This document shows positions 54,720 through 63,993 of a stretch of 64,000 bases of DNA, piece by piece. Position numbers and translations under genes: made by a program. Positions within the stretch are counted from its first letter, which is position 1; each line of letters begins with the position of its first letter. Origin of the DNA: Phormidium tenue FACHB-886 (GTDB lineage Bacteria; Cyanobacteriota; Cyanobacteriia; Elainellales; Elainellaceae); contig NZ_JACXWX010000012.1 in assembly GCF_014764505.1 (NCBI RefSeq), forward strand, positions 62,001 through 126,000, read 5' to 3'. The notes under the pieces were generated by a model. That model ran no database searches. It had not been told where the DNA came from and saw only the letters and a program-made list of their open reading frames with translations.

Positions 54720-54833
54720 ATGTATTTATCGATCGACAACGCTTTGTTTTTAGCCGCCTTCGGCATCGTAATTTGCCCTGTTCTCTGCGGCGTAATGGCA
54801 TACCGAATTAGCAACGCTGCTCGCAACGCCTAG
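54720..54833 (+). CDS. 37-residue single-span membrane protein
   Basis: The ATG at 54720 has AGGAG eight bases upstream. The protein is one transmembrane helix (ALFLAAFGIVICPVLCGVMA) with a short N-terminus (MYLSIDN) and a basic tail (YRISNAARNA). The size and layout resemble the low-molecular-weight subunits of photosystems or NDH-1, but it does not match PsbX, Psb30, PsbK, PsaM, PsaX, PetN or PetG as I know them. A long hairpin follows 5 bases after the stop. Confidence 0.65.
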   Translation: MYLSIDNALFLAAFGIVICPVLCGVMAYRISNAARNA

Positions 54834-54838
54834 CCCAC

Positions 54839-54891
54839 ACCAAACTATTTTTGTTAGCCACACCTTGCATGGCTGGCAAAGATAGTTTGGT
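54839..54891 (+). terminator. Hairpin after the 37-residue gene
   Basis: ACCAAACTAT (54839-54848) pairs perfectly with ATAGTTTGGT (54882-54891). The inner part extends it with TTTTGTTAGCCA against TGGCTGGCAAAG, including mismatches and G-U pairs. The right side ends in TTC. Confidence 0.65.
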
Positions 54892-55174
54892 TCTATTCAG
54901 GTAAAAATCGCTGCAGGTCTTTCTGTACGAGAACCCCACTCTCCAGCATTTTCATACAAACAGAATTTCAATTTAGGCGGATAGCGTCAGAGTAGATGTA
55001 TGGCGCTACGCACTTAGATCAAGACTTTTATGTAAAAATGTGTCCTAACAAATACGCGTAGCGCTATAGTACCTCGATCGGACAAAGCAGACAGAGTAGT
55101 GGAACTGCTCAAAGCCGTAGTAATAAAAAGCCTGTAGTAATAAAAAGGGGCAGACTACTGTGCCCTTTTGCCTG
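54892..55174. other. Intergenic region with separated inverted and direct repeats
   Basis: It contains GCGCTACGC and its inverse GCGTAGCGC about 45 bases apart near 55000-55065. GTAGTAATAAAAAG occurs as a direct repeat at 55117-55130 and 55134-55147. The right end carries the terminator of the SGNH hydrolase gene. No gene seen. Confidence 0.5.
55143..55169 (-). terminator. Intrinsic terminator of the SGNH hydrolase gene
   Basis: AAAAGGGGCA (55143-55152) pairs with TGCCCTTTT (55161-55169) with one bulged G. Read leftward, the stem is followed by TTTTTATTAC. It begins 5 bases past the stop. Confidence 0.8.
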
Positions 55175-55870
55175 CTAGATAGTAACCATCCAAGGGCGAA
55201 CAGCTTCCCAGCTCAAAAAGTCCTGCAGGAGGGCGGCGTACCCTGCGCTATTAGGGTGTAAGCCGTCTGGGGAAAGGTGCGATCGCCACCATGGCTCACC
55301 ACGTTCCAGCCATTGCTCCAGTACATCTAAATAGGGAATCTGCCGCTCTAGGCAAGCGCGTTGTGTCACTTCCTTATAGCGTCGCTGGTCAGCATGGCTA
55401 TAGTACAGACAGTTTGCAAAAGGCATCCGCGACTCGTCTACGGGAGTCATGCCCACAAAAAAGACCGAGCAAAGCTGCTGCGCCTGATCTAGCAGCTCAG
55501 CTAGATTATGTGGAAAGTCTTCAAACTGCGTAAAGTTACGCCCATTCGCATGTCCTAGCCGAGCGGAGTCGTTCACCCCCACCGAAAGGACGATCGCATC
55601 TGGTACTCGATGCCGCAGCTCTCCGCGATAGCGGAATTCATGCTCTAGGCGCTGTGCCACCTGCCGCACTCCGTCGCCCCGCACTCCCAGGTTATACAGC
55701 ACATGTCCGGGAGTTTCTGGCGATATCCAGCGCCGCCGCAGCCGCTCAACCCAGCCACCGCCTTCCGGGTCGCCAAAACCATAGATTAAGCTATCGCCGA
55801 TCGCAACAATGCGGAGCGGCTGGGCAAGGGACTGGGAGGCATAGACGGAAGTAGGAGCCAAAGTTTGCAT
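55175..55870 (-). CDS. SGNH/GDSL hydrolase
   Basis: 231 residues from the ATG at 55870 (MQTLAPTSVYASQS). SGNH blocks are all visible: block I VAIGDSLIYGFGDPEGGGW with the nucleophile Ser, block II YNLGVRGDG, block III LSVGVNDSARLG with the Asn, and block V SPDGLHPNSAGY with the Asp-His pair. Likely an esterase or acyl hydrolase; no signal peptide. A GTG 123 bases upstream (55993) would add a Lys/Ser/Glu repeat segment (KGKEPKSKESKSKELS) that looks like translated tandem DNA repeats. That longer start cannot be excluded, because no clear ribosome binding site precedes the ATG. Confidence 0.87.
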   Translation of the reverse strand: MQTLAPTSVYASQSLAQPLRIVAIGDSLIYGFGDPEGGGWVERLRRRWISPETPGHVLYNLGVRGDGVRQVAQRLEHEFRYRGELRHRVPDAIVLSVGVNDSARLGHANGRNFTQFEDFPHNLAELLDQAQQLCSVFFVGMTPVDESRMPFANCLYYSHADQRRYKEVTQRACLERQIPYLDVLEQWLERGEPWWRSHLSPDGLHPNSAGYAALLQDFLSWEAVRPWMVTI

Positions 55871-56232
55871 GTTGGAGTTAACGCAGGAGCGGGTAACTAA
55901 ACGAATGATGCTTAATTCTTTGCTTTTAGATTCTTTGCTTTTCGGTTCTTTGCCTTTAGACGCTTTGGTTTCAAATACCTTGCGATCTACCACCCCTTGG
56001 ACGGCGTACCAGAAAACATTTGATCACCCTAGCGTCAAGCGCTACATGCTTATGGGACTGTAACATCCTTGGTGCAGCTTAGCAAATGTTTGCAGAACAA
56101 CATACTTCTCCAAAACTCAATAGCAAAGCTTAATAAGCAAGCAAAGCTCAACAAGCAGCCGAAGCTACTTTGCAAAGAACGCCAGCAACCCTGTTTTACG
56201 GAAAACTAAGATTTCTGTTTGCTTGGTTCCGG
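55871..56232. other. Region upstream of the SGNH gene with short tandem repeats
   Basis: Bases about 55916-55970 hold three or four degenerate copies of a 14-16 bp unit around TTCTTTGCTTTT. A looser AAGC-rich repetitive stretch (AAGCAAGCAAAGCTCAACAAG) lies near 56130-56155. It contains the SGNH promoter or the N-terminal extension, and the end of panC-cmk lies to the right. No separate gene. Confidence 0.5.
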
Positions 56233-57828
56233 TTATAGCGGAGCGCGGCTTAGATCCGCCAATTTTTGCCGATAAAGCCGGACGATCTTATCCGTAACTT
56301 CATCTGCACTGAGGGTATCGGTTTGAATCTCGATCGCATCCTCAGCTTTGCGGAGTGGCGCGAAGGCACGAGTACTGTCCTTTCGATCGCGCTCGCTAAT
56401 TGCCTGCTCTAACTCACCCAAGCTAACGCTTGCTTGTCCTTGGGCTAGCAAATCCTGCATCCGTCGGCGGGCACGCTCCTGCACCGAAGCCGTCAGGAAG
56501 ACTTTCAGCTCAGCGTCGGGGAATACGTGTGTTCCAATATCGCGTCCATCCATCACGATGCCGCCCCGCCGCCCGTAGGCTTGCTGACGCTTCATTAGCT
56601 CTTTGCGGACAGCAGGCTGCGCGGCGATCGCCGAAACCTGCGCTGTCACTTCCAGGGTGCGAATTTCGTGGGTGATGTTGTGGTCGTTGATCCAGACTTC
56701 TGCAGTTTTGCCGTTAGCTTCGCTGCTTAGCTCAATTTCGCAACGGCTCACGAGTTCCGCAATCGCCGCTTCATCATTGATAGCAATGCCCGAATGCAAC
56801 ACCAGCCAAGTAACAGCACGGTACATCGCTCCAGTATCAAGGTAGAGCAAGCCAAGCTGCTGAGCAACTTGACGAACTACCGTTGACTTTCCAGCTCCGG
56901 CTGGCCCGTCGATTGCCAAAATGGGCTTACGGTTTTGCAGCAGTGTATTGTCGATTAGGCGAGTTGTACCGACATGGGCAGCAATTGCCAACAGTCCAAC
57001 GTTGTCAAGTTGTTCGATCGGAGCCATAGTGTCTGGGTGAACAAGTTCAATGTACTGGGGTTTAACGGCAGGCACGGTCGCTAATTCAGCTTTGACCACC
57101 TCAAGCAAATCTTCTCGCAGCGTCTCGCCTGCTCGCACTGCGGCTTGAGCACGACAAAGACTGCGATAGAGCACCGTTGCTTGCGATCGCTCGGCAGCAG
57201 ATAAATACTGATTGCGGGAACTCAGCGCTAGCCCGTTCGCTTCGCGCACAATTGCACAGCCTATCACATCTACCGGCAAGTTCAAATCGGCAACCATGCG
57301 GCGCAAAACCGCCAACTGCTGCGCGTCTTTTTGACCAAAGTAGGCGCGATCGGCTTGAACAATGTTTAATAATTTCGCAACGACAGTAGCAACACCTTGG
57401 AAATGTCCTGGGCGATAGCGCCCACACAAACCGGTAGTCAGGGCAGCAGGCGGGGTCACCTGCGTGACGGCATCGCCAGACTGGCTGCCATACAGCTCAC
57501 TGGAATCAGGCGCAAAGATCACATCGACGCCTGCCTGCTGGCACAGCTGCTGGTCTTGCTCTAGGGTGCGGGGATACTGGCTAAAGTCCTCATTTGCACC
57601 AAACTGGAGCGGGTTAACAAAAATGCTGACAACGACACAATCGTTTTCGCGGCGGGCTTTTTGGATCAAGCTGAGATGCCCTGCATGAAGTGCACCCATT
57701 GTGGGAACCAATCCCACAGACAGCGAACGAAGTTGAGACGGAGAAGGGGTGGCGACATTGGCAGGCGGGCGACCCCGTTCCTGCTCTAGATAACAGCGCA
57801 ATCCTGCAATGGTGGTAAACAGGCGCAC
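56233..57828 (-). CDS. panC-cmk: Bifunctional pantothenate synthetase / cytidylate kinase
   Basis: Fusion typical of cyanobacteria. The N-terminal half is PanC (pantoate + beta-alanine + ATP to pantothenate): VGLVPTMGALHAGHLSLI with the HIGH-like motif, FVNPLQFGANEDFSQYPRTL, GRYRPGHFQGVATVV and FGQKDAQQLAVLRRM. The C-terminal half (from about residue 305) is Cmk, phosphorylating CMP/dCMP: AIDGPAGAGKSTVVRQVA, YLDTGAMYRAV and MDGRDIGTHVFPDAELKVF. The GTG at 57828 (VRLFTTIAGLRCYLE) has GAGTGAGGGG just upstream and gives 531 residues, starting at the conserved PanC opening. The longer frame to 57921 adds 31 unconserved residues. Confidence 0.94.
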   Translation of the reverse strand: MRLFTTIAGLRCYLEQERGRPPANVATPSPSQLRSLSVGLVPTMGALHAGHLSLIQKARRENDCVVVSIFVNPLQFGANEDFSQYPRTLEQDQQLCQQAGVDVIFAPDSSELYGSQSGDAVTQVTPPAALTTGLCGRYRPGHFQGVATVVAKLLNIVQADRAYFGQKDAQQLAVLRRMVADLNLPVDVIGCAIVREANGLALSSRNQYLSAAERSQATVLYRSLCRAQAAVRAGETLREDLLEVVKAELATVPAVKPQYIELVHPDTMAPIEQLDNVGLLAIAAHVGTTRLIDNTLLQNRKPILAIDGPAGAGKSTVVRQVAQQLGLLYLDTGAMYRAVTWLVLHSGIAINDEAAIAELVSRCEIELSSEANGKTAEVWINDHNITHEIRTLEVTAQVSAIAAQPAVRKELMKRQQAYGRRGGIVMDGRDIGTHVFPDAELKVFLTASVQERARRRMQDLLAQGQASVSLGELEQAISERDRKDSTRAFAPLRKAEDAIEIQTDTLSADEVTDKIVRLYRQKLADLSRAPL

Positions 57829-58181
57829 CAGACCCCTCACTCTAAACGACATCAAGGCTTTGCTAAACAGATGCTCTGGAGACTTTTTTGCAGAGCGTTC
57901 GCCCTTCAAACCGATCTCCATAGGACATGACCCGCTTAGTAGTGTACAAAATTCCTACTGAAACCTGCTTGAATACGGGTCACTCTTTGTGACGGTTCTA
58001 TGGATCATGAAGTTTCTTATAAAATAAACAGCGCTGGAGCCCTTGCTTCCGGGAGAAGAATAGATTTATTTGGATCGGGTAAGAATTTGCGCGAATGCAG
58101 CCGATGTTGCTGTATCTGCCCCAGTCAAATCAAGCTAGATCGGCATGATCCGGCTTCGCCTCCAGATGAGACACTAGAAAC

Positions 58182-59066
58182 ATGACTGCACAGCTTTTTT
58201 CTCTTCCAGCCAGCCAGCTCACCGAACCCACTTCGATCGCCCTTGCCCAAGCCATCGAACGCCGAGACATCTCCACACCGCTGAGCCAAACGCCGATCGC
58301 CACAACCTACGTACACCAAGGCAGTGGTGGAACGCCAATCCTGCTGCTGCATGGCTTTGACAGCTCTGTGTTTGAGTTTCGTCGGCTGCTGCCGCTGCTT
58401 GCTGCACAGCATGAAACTTGGGCGATTGATTTACTCGGCTTTGGGTTCACGGGACGATCATCCCAAATTCCAGTCAGTCCGCTTACGATCAAAACTCATC
58501 TGTATCATGCCTGGAAAACTTTAATTGAACAGCCTGTGGTGCTGGTTGGCGCTTCTATGGGTGGTGCAGCGGCGATCGATTTTGCGCTGACTTATCCAAA
58601 AGCCGTCAAGCAGCTAGTGTTGATCGATAGCGCTGGGTTTAGCGTTGGGTTGCCAGTTGGTCGGCTGATGGTGCAGCCACTAGGACACTGGGCCACTTCC
58701 TTCCTCCGCAGCCCGAAAGTACGGCAAAGTATTAGCCTCAAGGCTTACTATGACCCCAGCTTTGCTTCGCTAGATGCCCTGGAATGTGCAGCGTTGCACC
58801 TGAATGAAGCGGGCTGGCAGCAGGCGCTGATTGCTTTCACCCAGAGCGGCGGCTATCGATCCTTCAAACGACAGCTCACCCAGCTCCAGCAGCCCACCCT
58901 GATTTTATGGGGTAGACAAGATCGGATTTTGGGCACAAAGGATGCTGCCCAGTTTCAACGAGCAATTCCCAAAAATCGGCTGGTGTGGATCGAGCGCTGT
59001 GGGCATGTGCCGCACTTGGAGCAACCGCAGCTCACAGCCACCCAAATTTTGGAGTTTGTCGGCTGA
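58182..59066 (+). CDS. Alpha/beta hydrolase
   Basis: 294 residues with a standard fold: ILLLHGFDSSVFEFRRLLPL with the HG oxyanion motif, WAIDLLGFGFTGRS, nucleophile elbow VGASMGGAAAIDFAL, acid in ILWGRQDRILG and His in CGHVPHLEQP. This is the hydrolase/haloperoxidase-like subgroup of many cyanobacterial lipases and esterases. A short polar N-terminus precedes it, with no signal peptide. It converges with the retropepsin-like gene 12 bp away. Substrate unknown. Confidence 0.88.
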   Translation: MTAQLFSLPASQLTEPTSIALAQAIERRDISTPLSQTPIATTYVHQGSGGTPILLLHGFDSSVFEFRRLLPLLAAQHETWAIDLLGFGFTGRSSQIPVSPLTIKTHLYHAWKTLIEQPVVLVGASMGGAAAIDFALTYPKAVKQLVLIDSAGFSVGLPVGRLMVQPLGHWATSFLRSPKVRQSISLKAYYDPSFASLDALECAALHLNEAGWQQALIAFTQSGGYRSFKRQLTQLQQPTLILWGRQDRILGTKDAAQFQRAIPKNRLVWIERCGHVPHLEQPQLTATQILEFVG

Positions 59067-59078
59067 CTTAGGCGGTTT

Positions 59079-59969
59079 CTATCTCTCCTGAAACTCGACC
59101 TCCCGCTCGCGGATCGTCACGTCGTAATTTCCAAAAAAGTCATGTCCTAGCAAGCCGAGGCTTAGCTCCGGTCCGGCGATCGCCACCAAGACATTCTGAG
59201 AGACAACCCCGCTCACACTAATCGAGTTGACATAGCCCAGTGGTACTCTCACATCGCGAGCGCTCGCCGTATCTACACTAGCTTGACCAACCGGAACAAC
59301 GCCCAGCGTCGCTGCCATAGAGCGGGTAATTAGCGTACCGCTGGCTCCTGTATCTACGATCATTTCAAAGGTTTGACTGCCATTGAAGGTAACGTTTATG
59401 ACGGGCGTGTTGCCTGCTCGGCGGACGATCGGGGCAGAAAAACGCTGACGGCTAACGGACGGCTGCGTTGGCTGGGCTGGGGGGTTGGGTAGAACTGGAG
59501 GGTTGGGCAGAGCTGGAGGGGCAGCAGTAGGCGTAAGCACGATCACCCCATCTGGGTTGGCAACTGCACTCGAGCGGCTGGCTTGCCGCTGAGCGGCTGC
59601 TAAATTACGCTGATATTCGCCAACCTTTTGCTGAGCTTGTGTGCGATGAGGGCTGGAGGAAGGCACTGCCTGCATTAAGGTAATTGCCTGCTGCCATCGA
59701 CCTGCCACCAATCTCCAATCATCTTTAGATTGGGCAGCCTGACTCAGGGCAAAGGCACTCTTGGCTCGGTCGAGCGCCTGCTCGTAGGGGTCTGGCGCTG
59801 TGACTGGAGAAGCAGCGATCGCAGGCTGGCTGACTGAACTATCGGCTGTGCTGGGCGATGGGGCAATGGGCAATGAAGAGACATTATTGGGGCGATCGCA
59901 AGCGGTGGTGAGGCTAAAGCAGCCCGTTAGGAGAGTAGAAATAATACTTGCTCGGATCGGTATAAACAT
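59079..59969 (-). CDS. Retropepsin-like aspartic protease, probable lipoprotein
   Basis: 296 residues. The N-terminus is a signal peptide with lipobox LTTAC (Cys at about residue 24), so it is probably lipid-anchored outside the cytoplasm. A Ser/Pro/Ala-rich part and a helical repeat-like segment (DDWRLVAGRWQQAITLM) lead to a proline-rich linker (PPALPNPPVLPNPP). The C-terminal protease domain has one catalytic motif, MIVDTGASGTLIT, as expected for a single-motif retropepsin that must dimerise, and the second hydrophobic-Gly element LSLGLLGHDFF. It lies 40 bp after surE and is probably the last gene of that unit. Natural substrate unknown. Confidence 0.85.
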   Translation of the reverse strand: MFIPIRASIISTLLTGCFSLTTACDRPNNVSSLPIAPSPSTADSSVSQPAIAASPVTAPDPYEQALDRAKSAFALSQAAQSKDDWRLVAGRWQQAITLMQAVPSSSPHRTQAQQKVGEYQRNLAAAQRQASRSSAVANPDGVIVLTPTAAPPALPNPPVLPNPPAQPTQPSVSRQRFSAPIVRRAGNTPVINVTFNGSQTFEMIVDTGASGTLITRSMAATLGVVPVGQASVDTASARDVRVPLGYVNSISVSGVVSQNVLVAIAGPELSLGLLGHDFFGNYDVTIREREVEFQER

Positions 59970-60009
59970 GGCAATGCGCCCGGCGCGACTTCTCTTCTCC
60001 AGTTTGCCC

Positions 60010-60702
60010 TTAAACCTGTAGCTGAGTCACAGCAATGTGCCCAGCAAAACAAACCGCCACGTCTGAACCCGGATCTCGATCGCGCTTGCCATAGTCTCCT
60101 GCATAGTGCAAACCTTCCGCTTCTACGCGATAAACCGCAGGCAGCGGCTGCGAACAAGGCGAGCAAAAGACCAAATCGGGTGCAGGCGAGTTGCTGTCTA
60201 AATGCGGCAAGTTAACGTTCCAATAGTGCCCCGGTTCGAGCGGCAAGGACAGCAGCTTATCTAGAACGCGCACGGTCAGTTGAGTGGCCATTTCCCAGTC
60301 GATCGCCCTTCTGCCCTGAATGCGCTGCGAGATGGCAATGCCCGGAATCCGATGAAAGGCGGCTTCTCGGACAGCCGCAACTGTTCCAGAGATATAAACA
60401 TCTGCCCCCAAATTGCCGCCTGCATTCACCCCTGAAAACACCCACTCAATTTCTCCGGGAAACAAATGGCTGAGCGCAATGCGAGTGCAGTCGGCGGGCG
60501 TTCCGCCGATCGCTATCTCGTTTGCCGATCGGGTCTCAACGGTGATTGGGCGCGTTGTGGTAACCTGATGTCCACAGCCGGAGTGATGCAGTTTAGGCGC
60601 GACGATGGCGCTATGCTCTAAACCGATTGCGAAGACTGCCCGCTGCAACGATCGCAATCCGGGCGCATCAATGCCGTCGTCATTCGTCAAAACTAAAGTC
60701 AT
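60010..60702 (-). CDS. surE: 5'-nucleotidase SurE
   Basis: Metal-dependent phosphatase on nucleoside monophosphates and survival protein. The N-terminal metal site is TLVLTNDDGIDAPGLRSL, and the conserved SGVNAGGNLGADVYISGTV and GIAISQ follow. 230 residues is slightly short of E. coli SurE. ATG start at 60702. It lies 104 bp downstream of coaBC and 40 bp upstream of the protease gene, all on the minus strand. Confidence 0.93.
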   Translation of the reverse strand: MTLVLTNDDGIDAPGLRSLQRAVFAIGLEHSAIVAPKLHHSGCGHQVTTTRPITVETRSANEIAIGGTPADCTRIALSHLFPGEIEWVFSGVNAGGNLGADVYISGTVAAVREAAFHRIPGIAISQRIQGRRAIDWEMATQLTVRVLDKLLSLPLEPGHYWNVNLPHLDSNSPAPDLVFCSPCSQPLPAVYRVEAEGLHYAGDYGKRDRDPGSDVAVCFAGHIAVTQLQV

Positions 60703-60806
60703 GAAACCCCTTCTGTAAGTAGTTCTGTGAGTAGTTCTTTTGCAAATAGTTCTTGGCGAGCGGGAAGGGACGACATCACCCCGCCCGCCACCCCTCTGCC
60801 AAGGAG

Positions 60807-62021
60807 CTAGTGGATCTCCTGGATAAAATCAAACAGCCGATGCGCCATTTCCAGCTTGCTGCAAGGCGCAATGATCGTTTTGCGCCCGCTGCAGTCCAAG
60901 AAAACAGCTTGGTTTTGATCGCTACCAAAGCCACTGTCGGGTTGGTCGATTGGGTTAGCGGCGATTGCATCTAGTTGCTTTTGCTGTAGTTTCTCGAGAG
61001 CTGGCGGCAAAATGTCTCCTGTTTGGGCCGCAAAGCCAACCAAGCGTTGATGCGGCTGCTTGTGCTGGCTCAGCTCTGCCACAATATCTGGCACAGGCAC
61101 GAGCGGGAGAGTGGTAGGCAGCAATCGCTTGGGCAGCTTTTCAGGATGGGCTTCAGCAGGACGGACATCTGCTACCGCTGCTGCCATCAAAATCCAGTCG
61201 GCTAGAGAAAAGTGAGCCTCCATTGCTCGCTGCATCTCGGTCGCGCTGACGATCGGCAAAAGCTGCACACTCTGCAGCGGAGCCAGCAGCCCCGCCTCCA
61301 TCGGTGCGTGAACCAGCGTCACGATCGCCCCTCGATGCAGGGCTGCCTGTGCCAGCGCTACGCCCATCCTGCCTGTAGAAGGATTGCCAATAAAGCGAAC
61401 TGGATCGAGATGTTCGCGGGTGCCACCTGTGCTAATCAACACTCGTTTGCCTGCCAAATCGCGAATGCCGTGGCTGTGCAGCAGCGATTGCAGGTGCGGC
61501 AGGATGGAAGCAGGTTCTGCCATGCGACCTGTGCCAACGCGATCGCACGCCAAAATTCCTTCCCCTGGATTCAGCGAGTGATAGCGCGGATCACTCAATA
61601 CCAGCTGCCAATTATACTGGACGATCTGCTGCTGCCACATGTCGGTATTCATAGCAGGAGCCAGCAGCACGGGACAGGTGGAGGCGAGGATGGTGTTTGT
61701 TAGCAAGTTGTCGGCAGTGCCATGCGCTAGCTTTGCTAGCGTATTAGCGGTCAGTGGCGCAACCAAAAATACCTCTGCCCATTCGCCCAACTCAATGTGC
61801 AGGGGACGCGCATGGGTGGGCTGCCAAAAGTCTCGATCGGTGTAGGCAGCATGGCGGCTGAGTGTGGCAAACGTCAGCGGTGTCACAAAGGCTTGCGCCT
61901 GCTCAGTCAGAATTACCCGCACGGATGCGCCTGCCTTTGCCAGTGTTGATACCACCTCACAGACCTTGTAAGCAGCAATGCCGCCGCCAATCCCAACTAG
62001 AATTCGTCTTCCTTGCAGCAT
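60807..62021 (-). CDS. coaBC: Bifunctional phosphopantothenoylcysteine decarboxylase / phosphopantothenate-cysteine ligase
   Basis: Two steps of coenzyme A synthesis in one 404-residue protein. The N-terminal CoaC flavoprotein has [15 protein letters not shown], the catalytic His in ATLSRHAAY, the FMN-contact [11 protein letters not shown] and the conserved Cys in [15 protein letters not shown]. The C-terminal CoaB has [31 protein letters not shown] and AVADVRPAE. Together with panC about 3 kb away it supplies much of the CoA pathway, although the two are not in one operon. ATG start at 62021. Confidence 0.95.
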   Translation of the reverse strand: MLQGRRILVGIGGGIAAYKVCEVVSTLAKAGASVRVILTEQAQAFVTPLTFATLSRHAAYTDRDFWQPTHARPLHIELGEWAEVFLVAPLTANTLAKLAHGTADNLLTNTILASTCPVLLAPAMNTDMWQQQIVQYNWQLVLSDPRYHSLNPGEGILACDRVGTGRMAEPASILPHLQSLLHSHGIRDLAGKRVLISTGGTREHLDPVRFIGNPSTGRMGVALAQAALHRGAIVTLVHAPMEAGLLAPLQSVQLLPIVSATEMQRAMEAHFSLADWILMAAAVADVRPAEAHPEKLPKRLLPTTLPLVPVPDIVAELSQHKQPHQRLVGFAAQTGDILPPALEKLQQKQLDAIAANPIDQPDSGFGSDQNQAVFLDCSGRKTIIAPCSKLEMAHRLFDFIQEIH

Positions 62022-62063
62022 ATTGAGTAATTGTGGGATGGGCAGCCTAACGCGTGAATAACT

Positions 62064-63233
62064 CTACCTCTGCTTAAATGGTAAATCTGCATTGATCGCC
62101 TCCATCTCTTGTAGCTCCATTTCGTTGACCTCGGCAATGTAGCGCTGCAAGATTTGCGACAGGCGATTGTCGTAGAAGCGGTGTAGCGAATGATTGGGCG
62201 TTGCCGGAAAGCCGCGCCGCTTTTTGTGCCGTCCGCCTGCCCCCGGATCAAAGGTTTGGATGTTGTGAGCGATTGCCCACTCAATTGGCGTGTAGTAGCA
62301 CGTATCAAAATGCAGGTTATCAAAATCCTGCAAGGCTCCCCAATAGCGTCCATACAGCTGGTCGCCTTTGGTCAAGCAAAACGACATGCCGATCGGCTGC
62401 GGCTCATCCTCCGAGCGAACCGCAAACATCACTACCCGATGCGCATAAGTGGGATAAAGCTGCTCAAAAAATTTGCGGGTGAGATACTTGCTGCCCCACC
62501 AGCCAAACTTATCGCAGGTGTCGCTGTAGAAGTCATATACCAGAGAGAGCAGCGGCTTAGACAGCTGATCGCCGGTCAGCGCCTCCACGCGCAGCCCAGT
62601 TTCTGCCACAGCTTTGCGCTCCCGCTTGATATTGCGCCGCTGATTGGCATTAAAAGCGTTGAGGTAATCGTCGAAGGTTGTGAAGTCGCGATTGCTCCAA
62701 ACGTAGCTGTGGTGCAGCCAACTGACAAAGCCGTGCCGCTCCATCACCAAGCGCCACTGCGGGTCGGCATAGAGAAAATTGCAGCCAGAGATGCGATTGC
62801 GGGCACAAAACTGGTCGATCGCCCGCACCATCAGCTCGGTCAGTTCGTCCTCGTCTTCTCCGGGGGCGATCAAAAAGCGATAGCCCTCAGCAGGGGTGAC
62901 GGGCGACATGCCCAGCAGCTTCGGGTAGTAGCGAATTCCCAAGCGGCTGGCAAGCTCTGCCCACTGGTGATCAAACACAAATTCGCCTTGGCTATGCCCT
63001 TTCAGGTAGAGGGGAGCGGCTGCAATCAAACTGCGATCGCGCCAGACTGTCAGGTGGCTGGGTTGCCAGCCCGTTCTGGCATTAATGCTGCCAGAGGACT
63101 CCATATTGTGCAGCCAGTCCCATTCCAGAAACGGCGTTTTGAGCGGCAGCGCCAAGGCATCCCACTCGGCTTGCGGCACTTCGGTAATCTTGTCGAGCCA
63201 GGAAACGGTGTAGCGGGGCTTGAGCTGTTCCAT
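62064..63233 (-). CDS. FemAB-like/GNAT-fold protein (DUF482, PF04339-like)
   Basis: 389 residues of the peptidogalycan-biosynthesis-like acyltransferase family. Family blocks: PFLEWDWLHNMESSGS, HLTVWRDRSLIAAAPLYLKG, the strongly conserved YPKLLGMSPVTPAEGYRFLI, FNANQRRNIKRERKAV, DFYSDTCDKFGWWGSKYLTR and FDPGAGGRHKKRRGFPATP with NHSLHRFYD. It probably moves an acyl or aminoacyl group, but the acceptor is unknown. It is 42 bp upstream of coaBC on the same strand. Confidence 0.87.
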   Translation of the reverse strand: MEQLKPRYTVSWLDKITEVPQAEWDALALPLKTPFLEWDWLHNMESSGSINARTGWQPSHLTVWRDRSLIAAAPLYLKGHSQGEFVFDHQWAELASRLGIRYYPKLLGMSPVTPAEGYRFLIAPGEDEDELTELMVRAIDQFCARNRISGCNFLYADPQWRLVMERHGFVSWLHHSYVWSNRDFTTFDDYLNAFNANQRRNIKRERKAVAETGLRVEALTGDQLSKPLLSLVYDFYSDTCDKFGWWGSKYLTRKFFEQLYPTYAHRVVMFAVRSEDEPQPIGMSFCLTKGDQLYGRYWGALQDFDNLHFDTCYYTPIEWAIAHNIQTFDPGAGGRHKKRRGFPATPNHSLHRFYDNRLSQILQRYIAEVNEMELQEMEAINADLPFKQR

Positions 63234-63285
63234 GATGGAGTAGGGCGCAGAGGGAAGATTTCTCGATGCGGTTCTTTACGTTAGT

Positions 63286-63993
63286 TTACATCCGCAAAAC
63301 TCGATAGTGAAGGAACACTTCTGCCTCGATCGCCTGCGCCGACAGCAGCTCCAGCCGGGGCGCAAGCTCTGCTGGAAAGCCAGCTCCTCCCACGGGACTG
63401 GGCGAGCCGCTGCCGCCCAAAATCAAAGGGCAAACCGTTAGCCAAATCTGATCCACCAGACCGGCTGCCAGCAGCGAGGCAACCAATTCACCTCCACCTG
63501 TGACAACCATCTCCTTCAGCCCCAACGCTGCAAATTGTGACATTGCTTGGTGCCAATCCCACTGGCTGCCTGTGCCTGCCGTCAAGATGCGGTCAAAGCT
63601 GGAGCCGATCTGGTCGCGCCATGCGGCTGCCCCCACTTCAGTGGTAAGCAGCCAGCGGGGAACAGGTTGCCGAAAGAAACGATAATCCGGATCGAGCTGC
63701 GCCAATTGTGTACAGACAATGTGTACAGGTTGTTCGAATTTGCCCTGCTGCTGCCGCTGCTGCTCCAAATCTGGGTTGGTCACCCGCAAAGTTGTGCCGT
63801 AAGCGCGCAACGTGCCTGCCCCGAACAATACACCATCGGCTTGGGCAATTTGCCTCTCTAGATGCGCTTTGTCGTTTGCCGAACCAAAGCGAGCAGGCGA
63901 TCGCTCAGCGTCCGCAATCTTGCCATCTGCACTCATCGCCAATACCACCGTTAGGGTCGGATACGCCAGCCTCCCTGTCTTCTCATTTTTCAT
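63286..63993 (-). CDS. RibD C-terminal-domain reductase-like protein
   Basis: 235 residues of the dihydrofolate-reductase-like fold found at the C-terminus of RibD. Motifs are LTVVLAMSADGKIADAERSP, the LFGAGTLRAYGTTL segment that contacts NADPH, MVVTGGGELVASLLAAGLVD and a final LILGGSGSPSPVGGAGF. The deaminase domain of full RibD is absent, so it may be a stand-alone riboflavin-pathway reductase or act on another pyrimidine-like substrate. It is 52 bp before the FemAB-like gene. The complete start codon is seen at 63993. Confidence 0.88.
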   Translation of the reverse strand: MKNEKTGRLAYPTLTVVLAMSADGKIADAERSPARFGSANDKAHLERQIAQADGVLFGAGTLRAYGTTLRVTNPDLEQQRQQQGKFEQPVHIVCTQLAQLDPDYRFFRQPVPRWLLTTEVGAAAWRDQIGSSFDRILTAGTGSQWDWHQAMSQFAALGLKEMVVTGGGELVASLLAAGLVDQIWLTVCPLILGGSGSPSPVGGAGFPAELAPRLELLSAQAIEAEVFLHYRVLRM

